Assembly: GCF_032401055.1 (NCBI RefSeq) | Contig: NZ_CP135529.1 | Location: forward strand, 1,364,001 to 1,428,000 | Direction of reading: 5' to 3' | Length of the DNA stretch: 64,000 bases | From: Tardiphaga sp. 709 | GTDB taxonomy: Bacteria > Pseudomonadota > Alphaproteobacteria > Rhizobiales > Xanthobacteraceae | Shown here: positions 47,171-56,712 of the stretch, one piece after another | Layout: every line of letters starts with the position of its first letter | How positions within the stretch are numbered: the first letter of the stretch is position 1 | Program-made: the position numbers and the translations under genes | The notes under the pieces: model-generated | What the model was told of the DNA's origin: nothing | Database searches by the model: none | The model's input: only the letters and a program-made list of their open reading frames with translations

Positions 47171-49234
47171 ATGACTGCGCCAAATCCCGCCGACGGCCAT
47201 AATGATCCCCTGCTCTGGCTCGAAGAGATCGAGGGCGACAAGGCCGTGGCCTGGGTCGAGGCACAGAACGCGCGCACCGATGGCTTCCTCTGCGACGACG
47301 CTTACAAGCACGACTACGAAGCGGTGCTGATGATCCTCAATGCCGACGATCGCATTCCCTTCGTCGGCAAGTCCGGCGACTATCTCTATAATTTCTGGAA
47401 GGACGCCGCTCATCCGCGTGGGCTTTGGCGCCGGACGGTGCTGGAGAGCTACAAGCTAGATAAGCCCGAATGGGACGTCCTGCTCGACATCGATGCACTC
47501 AACAAGGCTGAGGGAATCTCCTGGGCTTTCTCCGGCGCCGCACGATCACCGGACAAGACCCGCGCGCTGATCAGCCTGTCGTTCAATGGAACCGATGCCA
47601 TTGAGGTTCGCGAGTTCGATATCCCGAGCAAGAGCTTCGTGGCGGACGGTTTCTTCATCCCGAAAGCCAAGACCCAGGTGAGCTGGCTCGATCAGGATAC
47701 GCTGTTGTTCGGCAGCGCGCAGAATCCTGGCGACACCACAGAAGCCGGCTACGCCCGCGTTGTCAGAAAATGGAAGCGCGGCACGCCGCTGGCATCGGCC
47801 GAGAGCGTGTTCGAGGTCGAGAAGCAGGACGTCGCCGCCTGGTTTGGCGTCGACCGCCGCCCGACCCATGAGCGCGTGACGTATTGGCGCGCGCTGGATT
47901 TCACGCGCTCGCATATATCAGTCGAACAAAAGAACGGCCCCCATGCCGGACAGCGTGTACGACTCGACCTGCCCGAAGAAGTATCGATCTCCGGCGATGC
48001 CGACGATCTGCTCGTCAGCCCGAAGCAGGACTGGACCGTAGGCGGCATGGTCATCCCAAGCGGTGCGCTGGCAGTAATCAACCTCGATCGCTTCCTCGAA
48101 GGCGCACGCGACTTCGAAATCATCTTCACACCGACGCCCACCCGCGCGCTGGAATCCTGGCTTGAAACGCGCCACGGCGTCGTATTGCAGATCCTCGACA
48201 ATGTCCGCGCGCGCATCATGCTCACAAAGCGCGACGGCGACGGCTGGATCGAGACTCCCGTCCCGGGTCTGCCCGACAACGCCTCGATCAGCGTCGCAGC
48301 TTTCGGCGGCGAGGACGATCCTGACCTCGGCAAGGATATGCTGCTCACCGTCACCGGTTTCGACCGGCCGACCACCACCGCCTTGTGGCACGGTGCCGGC
48401 GACCTCGAACCACTGAAATCCTCGCCACGCTCATTCGATTCAACTGGCATCGAGGTGAAGCAGTGCTACGCCGTGGCCGCTGACGGCACCAAGATCCCCT
48501 ACTTCCTGATCGGCAAGAACCTCGCCTCATCAGATGCACCACGGCCCACGATCCTCTATGGCTATGGCGGTTTCGAAGTCTCGCTGACACCGTCATACAT
48601 GGGCATCACCGGCAAGCTCTGGCTCGAACAAGGCAACCTCTATGCGCTCGCCAATATCCGGGGCGGCGGCGAGTTCGGACCAGGCTGGCATCTCGCCTCG
48701 CGCAAGGCGACGAAACATGTGGCGCATGACGACTTCGCAAGTGTCGCGCGCGATCTTGCTGTGTCCGGTGTCACGACGGCAGCAAAACTCGCCTGCCACG
48801 GCGGCAGCAATGGCGGACTACTCGTTGGCAACATGCTGACACGCTATCCCGAACTGTTCGGCGCGATCTGGTGCAGCGTGCCGCTGCTCGACATGGCGCG
48901 CTACACCAAGCTGCTGGCCGGTCAAAGCTGGATCGCCGAATATGGCGATCCGGAAATTTCTGACGAGTGGGCATTCATCCAGAAATTTTCGCCCTATCAT
49001 CTGATCGCGCCCGGCAAGATCTATCCTCCGATCTTCATCACCACCAACCGCACCGACGACCGCGTCCATCCCGGCCACGCCCGCAAGATGGCGGCGAAGC
49101 TCGAAGAGCTTGGCTATCCCGTCTGGTTCAACGAAACTGTCGCCGGTGGACACTCTGGCGCGGTGGACAATACCAAGCAGGCGCAGAGCCAGGCGCTGGG
49201 TTTTGCGTTTCTACGCCGAACGATTTGCCGCTAG
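47171..49234 (+). CDS. Prolyl oligopeptidase-family serine peptidase (S9)
   Basis: 687 residues, the usual POP length. A seven-bladed propeller covers about residues 60-420; the alpha/beta hydrolase half starts with the N-terminal 50 residues and resumes at about 420. The active-site serine is in CHGGSNGGLLVGNML; the Asp is in TNRTDDRVHPGHARK and the His in AGGHSGAVDN. No signal peptide, so cytosolic; degrades short proline peptides or related substrates. Follows icd's terminator and precedes an SDR gene 38 bp downstream. Confidence 0.92.
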   Translation: MTAPNPADGHNDPLLWLEEIEGDKAVAWVEAQNARTDGFLCDDAYKHDYEAVLMILNADDRIPFVGKSGDYLYNFWKDAAHPRGLWRRTVLESYKLDKPEWDVLLDIDALNKAEGISWAFSGAARSPDKTRALISLSFNGTDAIEVREFDIPSKSFVADGFFIPKAKTQVSWLDQDTLLFGSAQNPGDTTEAGYARVVRKWKRGTPLASAESVFEVEKQDVAAWFGVDRRPTHERVTYWRALDFTRSHISVEQKNGPHAGQRVRLDLPEEVSISGDADDLLVSPKQDWTVGGMVIPSGALAVINLDRFLEGARDFEIIFTPTPTRALESWLETRHGVVLQILDNVRARIMLTKRDGDGWIETPVPGLPDNASISVAAFGGEDDPDLGKDMLLTVTGFDRPTTTALWHGAGDLEPLKSSPRSFDSTGIEVKQCYAVAADGTKIPYFLIGKNLASSDAPRPTILYGYGGFEVSLTPSYMGITGKLWLEQGNLYALANIRGGGEFGPGWHLASRKATKHVAHDDFASVARDLAVSGVTTAAKLACHGGSNGGLLVGNMLTRYPELFGAIWCSVPLLDMARYTKLLAGQSWIAEYGDPEISDEWAFIQKFSPYHLIAPGKIYPPIFITTNRTDDRVHPGHARKMAAKLEELGYPVWFNETVAGGHSGAVDNTKQAQSQALGFAFLRRTICR

Positions 49235-49272
49235 AGCAATACGACCAGAAAAACATTCAGGGAGACCGCCTC

Positions 49273-49977
49273 ATGTCATCCGACAAAGTCGCCATCATCA
49301 CGGCCGGTGGAAGCGGCATGGGCGCTGCATCCGCACGCCGCCTTGCAGCCGATGGGTTCAAGGTCGCGATCCTGTCGTCGTCCGGCAAAGGCGAGGCACT
49401 CGCACGGGAGCTCGGCGGCATTGGCGTCACCGGCTCCAACCAGTCGAGCGACGATGTGAAGCGACTGGTGGATGGCACGCTGGAGAAATGGGGCCGGATC
49501 GACGCGTTGGTAAACAGCGCCGGTCATGGCCCGCGCGCACCGCTACTCGATATCACCGACGAGCAATGGCACACCGGCATGGATGTCTATCTGATGAATG
49601 TGATCCGGCCGACGCGACTGGTGACACCGATCATGCAGAAACAGAGGTCCGGCGTGATCATCAATATCTCGACTGCATGGGCATTCGAACCCTCGGCGAT
49701 GTTTCCGACATCAGCCGTGTTCCGCGCCGGGCTCGCCTCCTACACCAAACTGTTCGCGGACAGCTTCGCCGTCGACAATGTGCGGATGAACAATGTGCTA
49801 CCCGGCTGGATCGACAGCCTGCCCGCCACCGAGGAGCGCCGCACGAGCGTACCGATGCAACGCTACGGCAAAAGTGAGGAGATCGCGGCCACCGTCGCAT
49901 TCCTCGCGTCCGATGGCGCCGGCTACATCACCGGCCAGAATATCCGCGTCGACGGCGGTATGACGCGATCAGTGTAA
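49273..49977 (+). CDS. Short-chain dehydrogenase/reductase with altered active site
   Basis: 234 residues from ATG 49273 (GGGAG upstream). Rossmann core: AIITAGGSGMGAASARRLA (TGxxxGxG variant, cofactor binding), LVNSAGHG (NNAG variant) and INISTAWAF (the catalytic Ser region). The usual YxxxK is absent: SAVFRAGLASYTK stands where Y-x3-K is expected. Divergent SDRs of this kind exist, some with altered chemistry. The C-terminus GYITGQNIRVDGGM is standard. Possibly co-transcribed with the peptidase. Substrate unknown. Confidence 0.85.
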   Translation: MSSDKVAIITAGGSGMGAASARRLAADGFKVAILSSSGKGEALARELGGIGVTGSNQSSDDVKRLVDGTLEKWGRIDALVNSAGHGPRAPLLDITDEQWHTGMDVYLMNVIRPTRLVTPIMQKQRSGVIINISTAWAFEPSAMFPTSAVFRAGLASYTKLFADSFAVDNVRMNNVLPGWIDSLPATEERRTSVPMQRYGKSEEIAATVAFLASDGAGYITGQNIRVDGGMTRSV

Positions 49978-49999
49978 CGACCTGATCGCAACGGCGCGA

Positions 50000-51691
50000 C
50001 TAAACGGCTGCCGTCGCGCCGATCTGCAGCAGCATCGCCTTGGCGATTTCCTGTTCGCCCATGATCACGACATTGGCGCCGTGATGCTTGAGATGCGCGA
50101 TCTCTTCTTCGGAATGGGCGCGGGCAATGATCGGCAGTGTGGGGCTGAGGGCACGCGCCTTGGCGACGATCTGGCCGCCTTCGAAAGCGTCGGGGATTGC
50201 CACCAGCAAGCCCCTGGCGCCCATCACATTCGCAGCCTGCAGCATATCAGGCGCCGCTGCATTGCCGGTGATCACTTCGACACCGAGGCTTTGCAGACGC
50301 TCGACGACACCCGGCGTGTCCTCGATCACCAGCAATGGCGTATTGTTCAGGCGCAGCGCCTTGCTGACCACGCTACCAACGCGGCCGTGACCAACCAGCA
50401 CGACGTGATCCTTGAGCTGCGTCTCCGGCAACGGGACGCGTGGCACCGCTTTCTCCTTGCTGTCCGCCGCAGCAGCTTCACTCGCTGCCGCTGCTTTCGC
50501 GTCCTTGTCGGCCAGTAAGCGATCGAGCAATGCGAAGAATAGCGGATTGAGCATGATCGAGATGATCGCGCCGGCGAGCACGAGATCGCGACCGCGATCC
50601 GGCAGCAGGCCGAGACCCACGCCGAGACCGACGAGAATGAAGGAGAATTCGCCGATCTGCGCCAGCGAAGCCGAAATCGTCAGCGCCGTCGAGGTCGGAT
50701 ACCCGAACAGCCGGACGATGCCGAAGGCAGCCGCCGATTTGCCGAACAAGATGATGAACACGGTTGCGAGCAGCGGCAGCGGTTCGCGCAGGATGATCGC
50801 CGGATCGACGAGCATACCGACCGAAACGAAGAATAGCACCGCGAACGCATCACGTAGCGGCAGCGTTTCATTGGCGGCGCGTTGGCTGAGTTCGGACTCG
50901 CTGAGGATCATGCCAGCGAAGAAGGCGCCCAGCGCGAACGACACGTCGAATACGAGGGCTGCGCCGAAGGCAACCCCGAGTGAGATGGCGAACACCGCAA
51001 GACGAAACAGCTCGCGCGATCCGGTATGCGCTACGTAGTGCAGCAGCATCGGGATGACGCGGCGGCCGACCACGAGCATGAAGATCACGAAGCCCGCGAC
51101 CTTGCCGAGCGTGATCAGCACCGGCATCGCAAGTGCTGACATGCTGGCACCGTTGCCCTCGCCTTTCAGCAGACCAGCGATCGCCGGCAGCAGCACCAGC
51201 GTCAGCACCATTGCGAGATCCTCGACGATGAGCCAGCCGATGGCGATGCGGCCGCGCTCGCTGTCCACCAGCCGTCGTTCCTGCAATGCGCGAAGCAGCA
51301 CGACCGTCGATGCGACGGAGAGCGCGAGGCCGAACACAAGGCCGCCACCGAACGACCAGCCTAGTGCCTCGCCGAGACCGATGCCGAGCAGTGTCGCCAC
51401 GGCGATTTGCACGATGGCGCCGGGGATCGCAATATTCTTGACCGAGAGCAGATCCTTCAGCGAGAAATGCAGGCCGACGCCAAACATCAGCAAGATAATG
51501 CCGATCTCCGCGAGTTCATTGGCGATATTCTGGTCCGCCACATAGCCGGGCGTGAATGGGCCCATGAAGACGCCGGCGAGCAGATAGCCGACCAGCGGCG
51601 ACACGCGAATGCGCTGTGCGATCAGGCCGAGGATGAATGCCAGTACGAGGCCAACGACGACGGTGGAAATCAGCGGGGTGTTATGCTCCAT
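50000..51691 (-). CDS. CPA2 cation:proton antiporter with TrkA-N domain (KefB/YbaL-like)
   Basis: 563 residues: about 12 transmembrane helices in residues 1-390 (VGYLLAGVFMGPFTPGYV, GIILLMFGVGLHFSLKDLL), then an Ala/Lys linker and a cytoplasmic RCK/TrkA-N Rossmann domain (about 415-540: DHVVLVGHGRVGSVVSKAL) that binds NAD(H) or glutathione adducts in relatives. Probably K+ or Na+/H+ exchange under pH or electrophile stress. Start ATG 51691 without a strong ribosome site. No ancillary KefG/F gene nearby. Confidence 0.92.
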   Translation of the reverse strand: MEHNTPLISTVVVGLVLAFILGLIAQRIRVSPLVGYLLAGVFMGPFTPGYVADQNIANELAEIGIILLMFGVGLHFSLKDLLSVKNIAIPGAIVQIAVATLLGIGLGEALGWSFGGGLVFGLALSVASTVVLLRALQERRLVDSERGRIAIGWLIVEDLAMVLTLVLLPAIAGLLKGEGNGASMSALAMPVLITLGKVAGFVIFMLVVGRRVIPMLLHYVAHTGSRELFRLAVFAISLGVAFGAALVFDVSFALGAFFAGMILSESELSQRAANETLPLRDAFAVLFFVSVGMLVDPAIILREPLPLLATVFIILFGKSAAAFGIVRLFGYPTSTALTISASLAQIGEFSFILVGLGVGLGLLPDRGRDLVLAGAIISIMLNPLFFALLDRLLADKDAKAAAASEAAAADSKEKAVPRVPLPETQLKDHVVLVGHGRVGSVVSKALRLNNTPLLVIEDTPGVVERLQSLGVEVITGNAAAPDMLQAANVMGARGLLVAIPDAFEGGQIVAKARALSPTLPIIARAHSEEEIAHLKHHGANVVIMGEQEIAKAMLLQIGATAAV

Positions 51692-51800
51692 GCCGCTTTT
51701 TGCCGCATGGGCGCGTGGGATGCCACCCTTAACGAGGGCTACTCATGGTCGCAGGCGCGAGCGGTCACGTCATCGCGAGATGGGGTTGTGTGACCCACAC

Positions 51801-51949
51801 TGCCATTCCGGGGCGCGATCTCAGCGAAGCTGAGAGGGTGAACCTCAGCCATTTCAGTTGGAATGGCGGGGAATCTCGACATAGTAAAACACTGCGGGAT
51901 TCCGGGTTCGCGCCCGCCTGGCGGCGTTCGCGACACCGGAATAACGAGA
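51801..51949. repeat. Extragenic palindromic element, family A
   Basis: TGCCATTCCGGGGCGCG at the left and CCGGAATAACGAG at the right, with inner GGGATTCCGGGTTCGCG arm. Degenerate relative of the 16.0-kb copy. Abuts the alaS stop codon. Confidence 0.7.
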
Positions 51950-54634
51950 TTAGTTGCCCATCGCCGCTTCGATCGCCGCCAGCGCCGCATCGGCCTTCGC
52001 GCCATCCGGACCACCGGCCTGCGCCATGTCCGGCCGTCCGCCGCCACCCTTGCCGCCGAGAGCTTCGGAGGCGATCTTCACGAGATCCACGGCGCTGAAG
52101 CGCTTGGTCAGGTCCTCGGTGACGCCGACCACGACACCGGCCTTGCCGTCTTCACCGACATTGATGATCGCGACAACACCTGAGCCGAGCTGCTTCTTGC
52201 CGGCATCCGCAAGGCTCTTGAGATCCTTCATCTCGATGCCCGACACGCTCTTGGCCATCAGCTTGACGTCGCCGACCGTCTTGACGTCTGCGGATGCGCC
52301 GCCGCCAGCGGCGGATGCACCGGCCGCAGCGCCGCCGCCCATGGCGATGGTCTTCTTCGCCTCGGACAGTTCACGCTCCAGCTTCTTGCGCTCGTCCATC
52401 AACGCGGAGATGCGGGCCGGCATGTCGTCGAGCGTCGTGCGGAGTTCGTTCGCAGCGGTCTTCGCGAGCTGCATCGTCTCGTTGGCGTGATGACGTGCAT
52501 GATTGCCGGTCAGCGCCTCGATGCGGCGCACGCCGGACGCCACCGCGCTCTCGGCCGTGACCGAGATCATGCCGATGTCGCCGGTGCGCTTCACATGGGT
52601 GCCGCCGCAGAGTTCGACTGACCAGCCGAGCGCATTGCTGCCGCTATCGCGCGGCATCTTGCCCATCGAGACGACTCGAACTTCATCACCGTATTTCTCG
52701 CCGAACAGTGCGCGTGCGCCGGCCTCGCGCGCATCGTCCACCGCCATCAGGCGCGTGGTGACCGCATCATTTTCCAGCACGACATTGTTGGCGATGTCCT
52801 CGACGCGGCGCAGTTCGTCGGCCGTGATTGGCTTCTGATGCACGAAGTCGAAACGCAGGCGATCCGGCGCCACCAGCGAGCCACGCTGGGCGATATGATC
52901 GCCGAGCACCTGACGCAGCGCTTCATGCAGCAGATGCGTTGCCGAGTGATTGGCGCGAATCGATGAGCGACGGGTGTGATCGACGTCGAGCGCCAGTGCA
53001 GCGCCGACTTTCAGCGTGCCCTGCTCGAGCGTGCCGACATGCACGAACAGATCGCCTGCGCGCTTCTGGGTTTCTGTGACACGGAAGGTCACGCCCTCGC
53101 CGGTGATCACACCAGTGTCGCCGACCTGGCCACCGGACTCTGCATAGAACGGCGTCTGGTTGAGCACGATGGCGCCGGTGTCGCCTGCCTTGAGGCTCTC
53201 GACTTCCTTGCCATCCTTCACCAGTGCCGTAACCGCACCTTCTGCAGACTCGGTCTCGTAGCCGAGAAATTCCGTCGCGCCGAGTTTTTCACGTAGCTCG
53301 AACCAGATCGCTTCGGTCGCGGTCTCGCCGGAGGAAAAGCGCGACGCACGTGCCTTCTGCTTCTGCTTCTTCATCGCATCGGTGAAGGACGCGATATCGA
53401 CCGAGATGCCACGGTTGCGCAGCGCATCCTGGGTCAGGTCAAGCGGGAAACCATAAGTGTCATACAGCGTGAACGCGGTCTCGCCGTCGAACATATCGCC
53501 CTTCTTCAGCGACGCGCTCTTGTCGTCGAGAATGCCGAGACCACGATCCAGCGTCTTGCGGAAGCGCGTCTCTTCGAGGCGCAGCGTTTCCTCGATCAGG
53601 CTCTCGGCGCGCACCAGCTCCGGATAGGCCTGGCCCATCTCGCGCACCAGCGCCCAAACCAGGCGCCACATCAATGGCTCCTTGGCGCCGAGCAACTGAC
53701 CGTGACGCATGGCGCGGCGCATGATCCGGCGCAACACATAGCCGCGGCCTTCATTCGACGGCAGCACGCCGTCGGCGATCAGGAACGACGAGGCGCGCAG
53801 ATGGTCGGCGATGACGCGCAGCGAGGCCTTCATCGGCCCCTGCGGATCGGCACCGGTGAGATCGGCGATGGCACGGATCAGCGCGACGAACAGATCGATG
53901 TCGTAATTGTCGTGCTTGCCCTGCAGCACCGCAGCGATGCGTTCGAGGCCCATGCCAGTGTCGATTGACGGCTTCGGCAGCGAGATGCGGTTGCCCGGCG
54001 CAAGCTGGTCGAACTGCATGAACACCAGATTCCAGATCTCTATGAAGCGGTCGCCGTCTTCGTCGGGCGAGCCGGGAGGGCCACCTGGAATCTTGTCGCC
54101 ATGGTCGAAGAAGATTTCCGAACACGGACCGCACGGGCCGGTATCGCCCATCTGCCAGAAATTGTCCGAGGTCGGGATGCGGATGATCTTGGAATCCGGC
54201 AGGCCGATCTTCTTCCACAGCGCGAAGGCTTCATCGTCCTCGGAATAGACGGTGACCAGCAGGCGGTCTTTCGCGAGACCATATTCCTTGGTGATCAGGT
54301 TCCAGGCGAGCTCGATCGCGCGTTCCTTGAAATAGTCGCCAAACGAGAAGTTGCCGAGCATCTCGAAGAAGGTGTGGTGGCGCGCGGTATAGCCGACATT
54401 GTCGAGATCGTTATGCTTGCCGCCCGCACGGACGCATTTCTGCGACGTCGTCGCGCGCTGATAAGGCCGCTTCTCGACGCCGGTAAAAACGTTTTTGAAC
54501 TGCACCATGCCGGCATTGGTGAACATCAGCGTGGGGTCGTTGCGCGGCACCAGCGGCGACGACGACACGATGTCGTGACCATTCGCCGCGAAGTAATTCA
54601 GAAATGCCGACCTGATCTCGTTAACGCCGCTCAT
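51950..54634 (-). CDS. alaS: Alanyl-tRNA synthetase
   Basis: 894 residues from ATG 54634 ([15 protein letters not shown]). Class II synthetase core in residues 1-450 ([38 protein letters not shown]), editing domain about 550-710 with zinc/active motifs [11 protein letters not shown] and [13 protein letters not shown], coiled coil ([17 protein letters not shown]) and C-Ala domain with a Gly/Ala-rich insertion ([16 protein letters not shown]). All editing residues are present. Divergent from the gcv operon. Confidence 0.97.
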   Translation of the reverse strand: MSGVNEIRSAFLNYFAANGHDIVSSSPLVPRNDPTLMFTNAGMVQFKNVFTGVEKRPYQRATTSQKCVRAGGKHNDLDNVGYTARHHTFFEMLGNFSFGDYFKERAIELAWNLITKEYGLAKDRLLVTVYSEDDEAFALWKKIGLPDSKIIRIPTSDNFWQMGDTGPCGPCSEIFFDHGDKIPGGPPGSPDEDGDRFIEIWNLVFMQFDQLAPGNRISLPKPSIDTGMGLERIAAVLQGKHDNYDIDLFVALIRAIADLTGADPQGPMKASLRVIADHLRASSFLIADGVLPSNEGRGYVLRRIMRRAMRHGQLLGAKEPLMWRLVWALVREMGQAYPELVRAESLIEETLRLEETRFRKTLDRGLGILDDKSASLKKGDMFDGETAFTLYDTYGFPLDLTQDALRNRGISVDIASFTDAMKKQKQKARASRFSSGETATEAIWFELREKLGATEFLGYETESAEGAVTALVKDGKEVESLKAGDTGAIVLNQTPFYAESGGQVGDTGVITGEGVTFRVTETQKRAGDLFVHVGTLEQGTLKVGAALALDVDHTRRSSIRANHSATHLLHEALRQVLGDHIAQRGSLVAPDRLRFDFVHQKPITADELRRVEDIANNVVLENDAVTTRLMAVDDAREAGARALFGEKYGDEVRVVSMGKMPRDSGSNALGWSVELCGGTHVKRTGDIGMISVTAESAVASGVRRIEALTGNHARHHANETMQLAKTAANELRTTLDDMPARISALMDERKKLERELSEAKKTIAMGGGAAAGASAAGGGASADVKTVGDVKLMAKSVSGIEMKDLKSLADAGKKQLGSGVVAIINVGEDGKAGVVVGVTEDLTKRFSAVDLVKIASEALGGKGGGGRPDMAQAGGPDGAKADAALAAIEAAMGN

Positions 54635-54849
54635 ATCAGTCCCATTGCGCCCAAGACTTGTTACGTTCAAGACTTGGCGCCTAAAAATCGCCCACGGCCC
54701 TGCCGTCGGCCAATGCCACAACCGGTTGCTTTTAGACCGGCGGCACTAGGCCTGTCCAGAAACTGTGCAAGGGGATTACAAGGGATCATTCAAGCGGATC
54801 AGGGGCTTGCCGCAGCAGCACAGGGCCGTTGATAGGTGTCGCAACCGCG

Positions 54850-55075
54850 TTGACAGATTCAGGGAACGCATGCTCTTGTGCCGGCGTTGAAAGACGTCAC
54901 GTCGGGAGAGACCGGCCCCCATTTGGGCCGGCGCCGAAGGAGCAACCGCCCCGGAAACTCTCAGGCAAAAGGACCGCGTGACTGGTTAGCATCTGGAAAG
55001 AGATGCCTTTGAGCCCAAATGGGCCGATGGCGTCCGCCGACGGGATAATACTCTCAGGCACAGCGACAGATGGGG
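54850..55075 (+). promoter_or_regulatory. Tandem glycine riboswitch with promoter
   Basis: TTGACA (54850-54855) is a clear -35 box. Aptamer 1 spans about 54903-54982 (GGAGAGACCGG ... AACTCTCAGGCAAAAGGACC) and aptamer 2 about 54992-55074 (CTGGAAAGAGATG ... ACTCTCAGGCACAGCGACAG). Both contain the conserved CTCTCAGGCA core, and the short linker is typical. It precedes gcvT and turns on glycine cleavage when glycine is high. It occupies most of the 493-bp gap 54635-55127. Confidence 0.92.
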
Positions 55076-55127
55076 CTCGTACAGGCACTCCGGGAATGGT
55101 CCCGGGGAACCGCGAGGACCCGTCACC

Positions 55128-56276
55128 ATGCTAGCGACCGATAAACCCTCAACTTTAAAACAAACGCCGCTGCACGCCCTCCACGTCGCCCGTGGCGGCA
55201 AGATGGTGCCCTTCGCCGGTTATGACATGCCGGTGCAATACGCCACCGGCGTACTGAAGGAGCACCTCCACACCCGTGCTGCTGCCGGCGTATTCGACGT
55301 CTCCCATATGGGCCAGCTCACCTTGCGGGCGAAGTCCGGCAAGGTCGAAGACGCCGCTTTGGCGCTCGAAAAGCTTGTGCCGATGGACATTCTCGCGCTG
55401 GCACCGGGGCGCCAGCGTTATGCCCAGTTCACCAATGAGGCCGGCGGCATTCTCGACGACCTGATGGTGGCGAATTTCGGCGATCACCTGTTTCTGGTGG
55501 TCAACGCTGCCTGCAAGGATGAAGACGAGGCGCATCTGCGCGCGCATCTCACCGACACATGCATCATCGAGACCCTGCCCGACCGTGCGCTGATCGCGCT
55601 GCAGGGTCCGAAGGCGGCGGACGTGCTGGCCAAGTTCTGCCCTGAGGCACCGGCAATGAAGTTCATGGATGCGGGCCCGCATCAGGTGAACGGCATTGCC
55701 TGTTTCGTCTCACGCTCCGGCTATACGGGCGAAGACGGCTACGAGATCTCGATCCCAAACGATCAGGCCGAGGCCCTTACCTCCGCCTTGCTCGATGATC
55801 CCGACGTCCTGCCGATCGGTCTCGGCGCCCGCGACAGCCTGCGTCTCGAAGCCGGGCTGTGCCTCTACGGCCACGACATCGACACGACGACGACGCCTGT
55901 CGAAGGCGGATTGAACTGGTCGATCCAGAAGAGCCGCCGGACCGGCGGCGCCCGCGCCGGCGGTTTTCTCGGCAGCGACAGGATACTGGGCCAGCTCGAT
56001 GGCGGTGCACCGCGCAAGCGTATCGGCCTGCTGCCGGAAGGCCGCGCGCCAGTGCGCGAAGGTGTGCTGCTCTTTGCGGACGCGACCTCCACCGAATCGA
56101 TCGGCAGCGTCACCTCGGGCGGCTTCGGCCCCAGTCTCGGCGCGCCAATTGCAATGGGCTATCTGCCCAGCGCGCAGGCAGCCGACGGCACCACCGTCTA
56201 TGCCGAGCTTCGCGGCCAGCGGATGCCGATGAAAGTGTCACCCATGCCCTTCGTCCCCCACAGCTACAAGCGTTGA
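55128..56276 (+). CDS. gcvT: Glycine cleavage system T protein (aminomethyltransferase)
   Basis: 382 residues. Takes the aminomethyl group from lipoyl-GcvH to tetrahydrofolate, releasing ammonia. Landmarks: [40 protein letters not shown] and [17 protein letters not shown]. First gene after the glycine riboswitch; the gcvH start follows its stop by 10 bp. Intact and typical in length. Confidence 0.97.
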   Translation: MLATDKPSTLKQTPLHALHVARGGKMVPFAGYDMPVQYATGVLKEHLHTRAAAGVFDVSHMGQLTLRAKSGKVEDAALALEKLVPMDILALAPGRQRYAQFTNEAGGILDDLMVANFGDHLFLVVNAACKDEDEAHLRAHLTDTCIIETLPDRALIALQGPKAADVLAKFCPEAPAMKFMDAGPHQVNGIACFVSRSGYTGEDGYEISIPNDQAEALTSALLDDPDVLPIGLGARDSLRLEAGLCLYGHDIDTTTTPVEGGLNWSIQKSRRTGGARAGGFLGSDRILGQLDGGAPRKRIGLLPEGRAPVREGVLLFADATSTESIGSVTSGGFGPSLGAPIAMGYLPSAQAADGTTVYAELRGQRMPMKVSPMPFVPHSYKR

Positions 56277-56286
56277 GGAACTGCCC

Positions 56287-56652
56287 ATGACCACCCTGTA
56301 CACCGAAGACCACGAATGGCTCGCGATCGACGGCGACGTCGTCACCGTCGGCATCACCGACTACGCACAGTCACAGCTCGGCGACGTCGTGTTCGTCGAG
56401 CTGCCCAAAGTGGGCCGCGCGCTGAAGAAGGCCGAAGCCGCCGCCGTGGTCGAATCGGTCAAGGCCGCCTCCGACGTCTATGCGCCGATCACCGGCGAGG
56501 TCGTGGAGATCAATGACGCACTCGCAGCCGAGCCCGCGCTGGTGAATTCCGATGCCGACAGTAAGGCGTGGTTCTTCAAGCTGAAGATCGCCGACAAGAG
56601 CGAGCTCGAAGGCCTGATGGATGCCGACGCCTACAAAGCCCACACCGCCTAG
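56287..56652 (+). CDS. gcvH: Glycine cleavage system H protein
   Basis: 121-residue lipoyl carrier. The lipoylated lysine is in [35 protein letters not shown] at the N-terminus and [10 protein letters not shown]-like [15 protein letters not shown] at the C-terminus are characteristic. Lies 10 bp after gcvT; separated from gcvP by a palindromic hairpin. Confidence 0.97.
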   Translation: MTTLYTEDHEWLAIDGDVVTVGITDYAQSQLGDVVFVELPKVGRALKKAEAAAVVESVKAASDVYAPITGEVVEINDALAAEPALVNSDADSKAWFFKLKIADKSELEGLMDADAYKAHTA

Positions 56653-56685
56653 TCGTCATGCCCGGCGAATGCCGGGCATGACGAC
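56652..56685. repeat. 15-bp-stem palindrome between gcvH and gcvP
   Basis: GTCGTCATGCCCGGC-GAAT-GCCGGGCATGACGAC is a perfect inverted repeat with a 4-nt loop that begins at the last base of the gcvH stop codon. It is of the GTCAT-type extragenic repeats; with no T-tract it is unlikely to end transcription fully, but it may protect or attenuate. Confidence 0.85.
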
Positions 56686-56712
56686 TTCTGAAATTCGTTC
56701 GAGGAACAACAG

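Noticed and set aside
45846-47264. Long minus-strand ORF opposite icd
   Set aside because: Antisense of an essential, well-conserved enzyme; also crosses its terminator.
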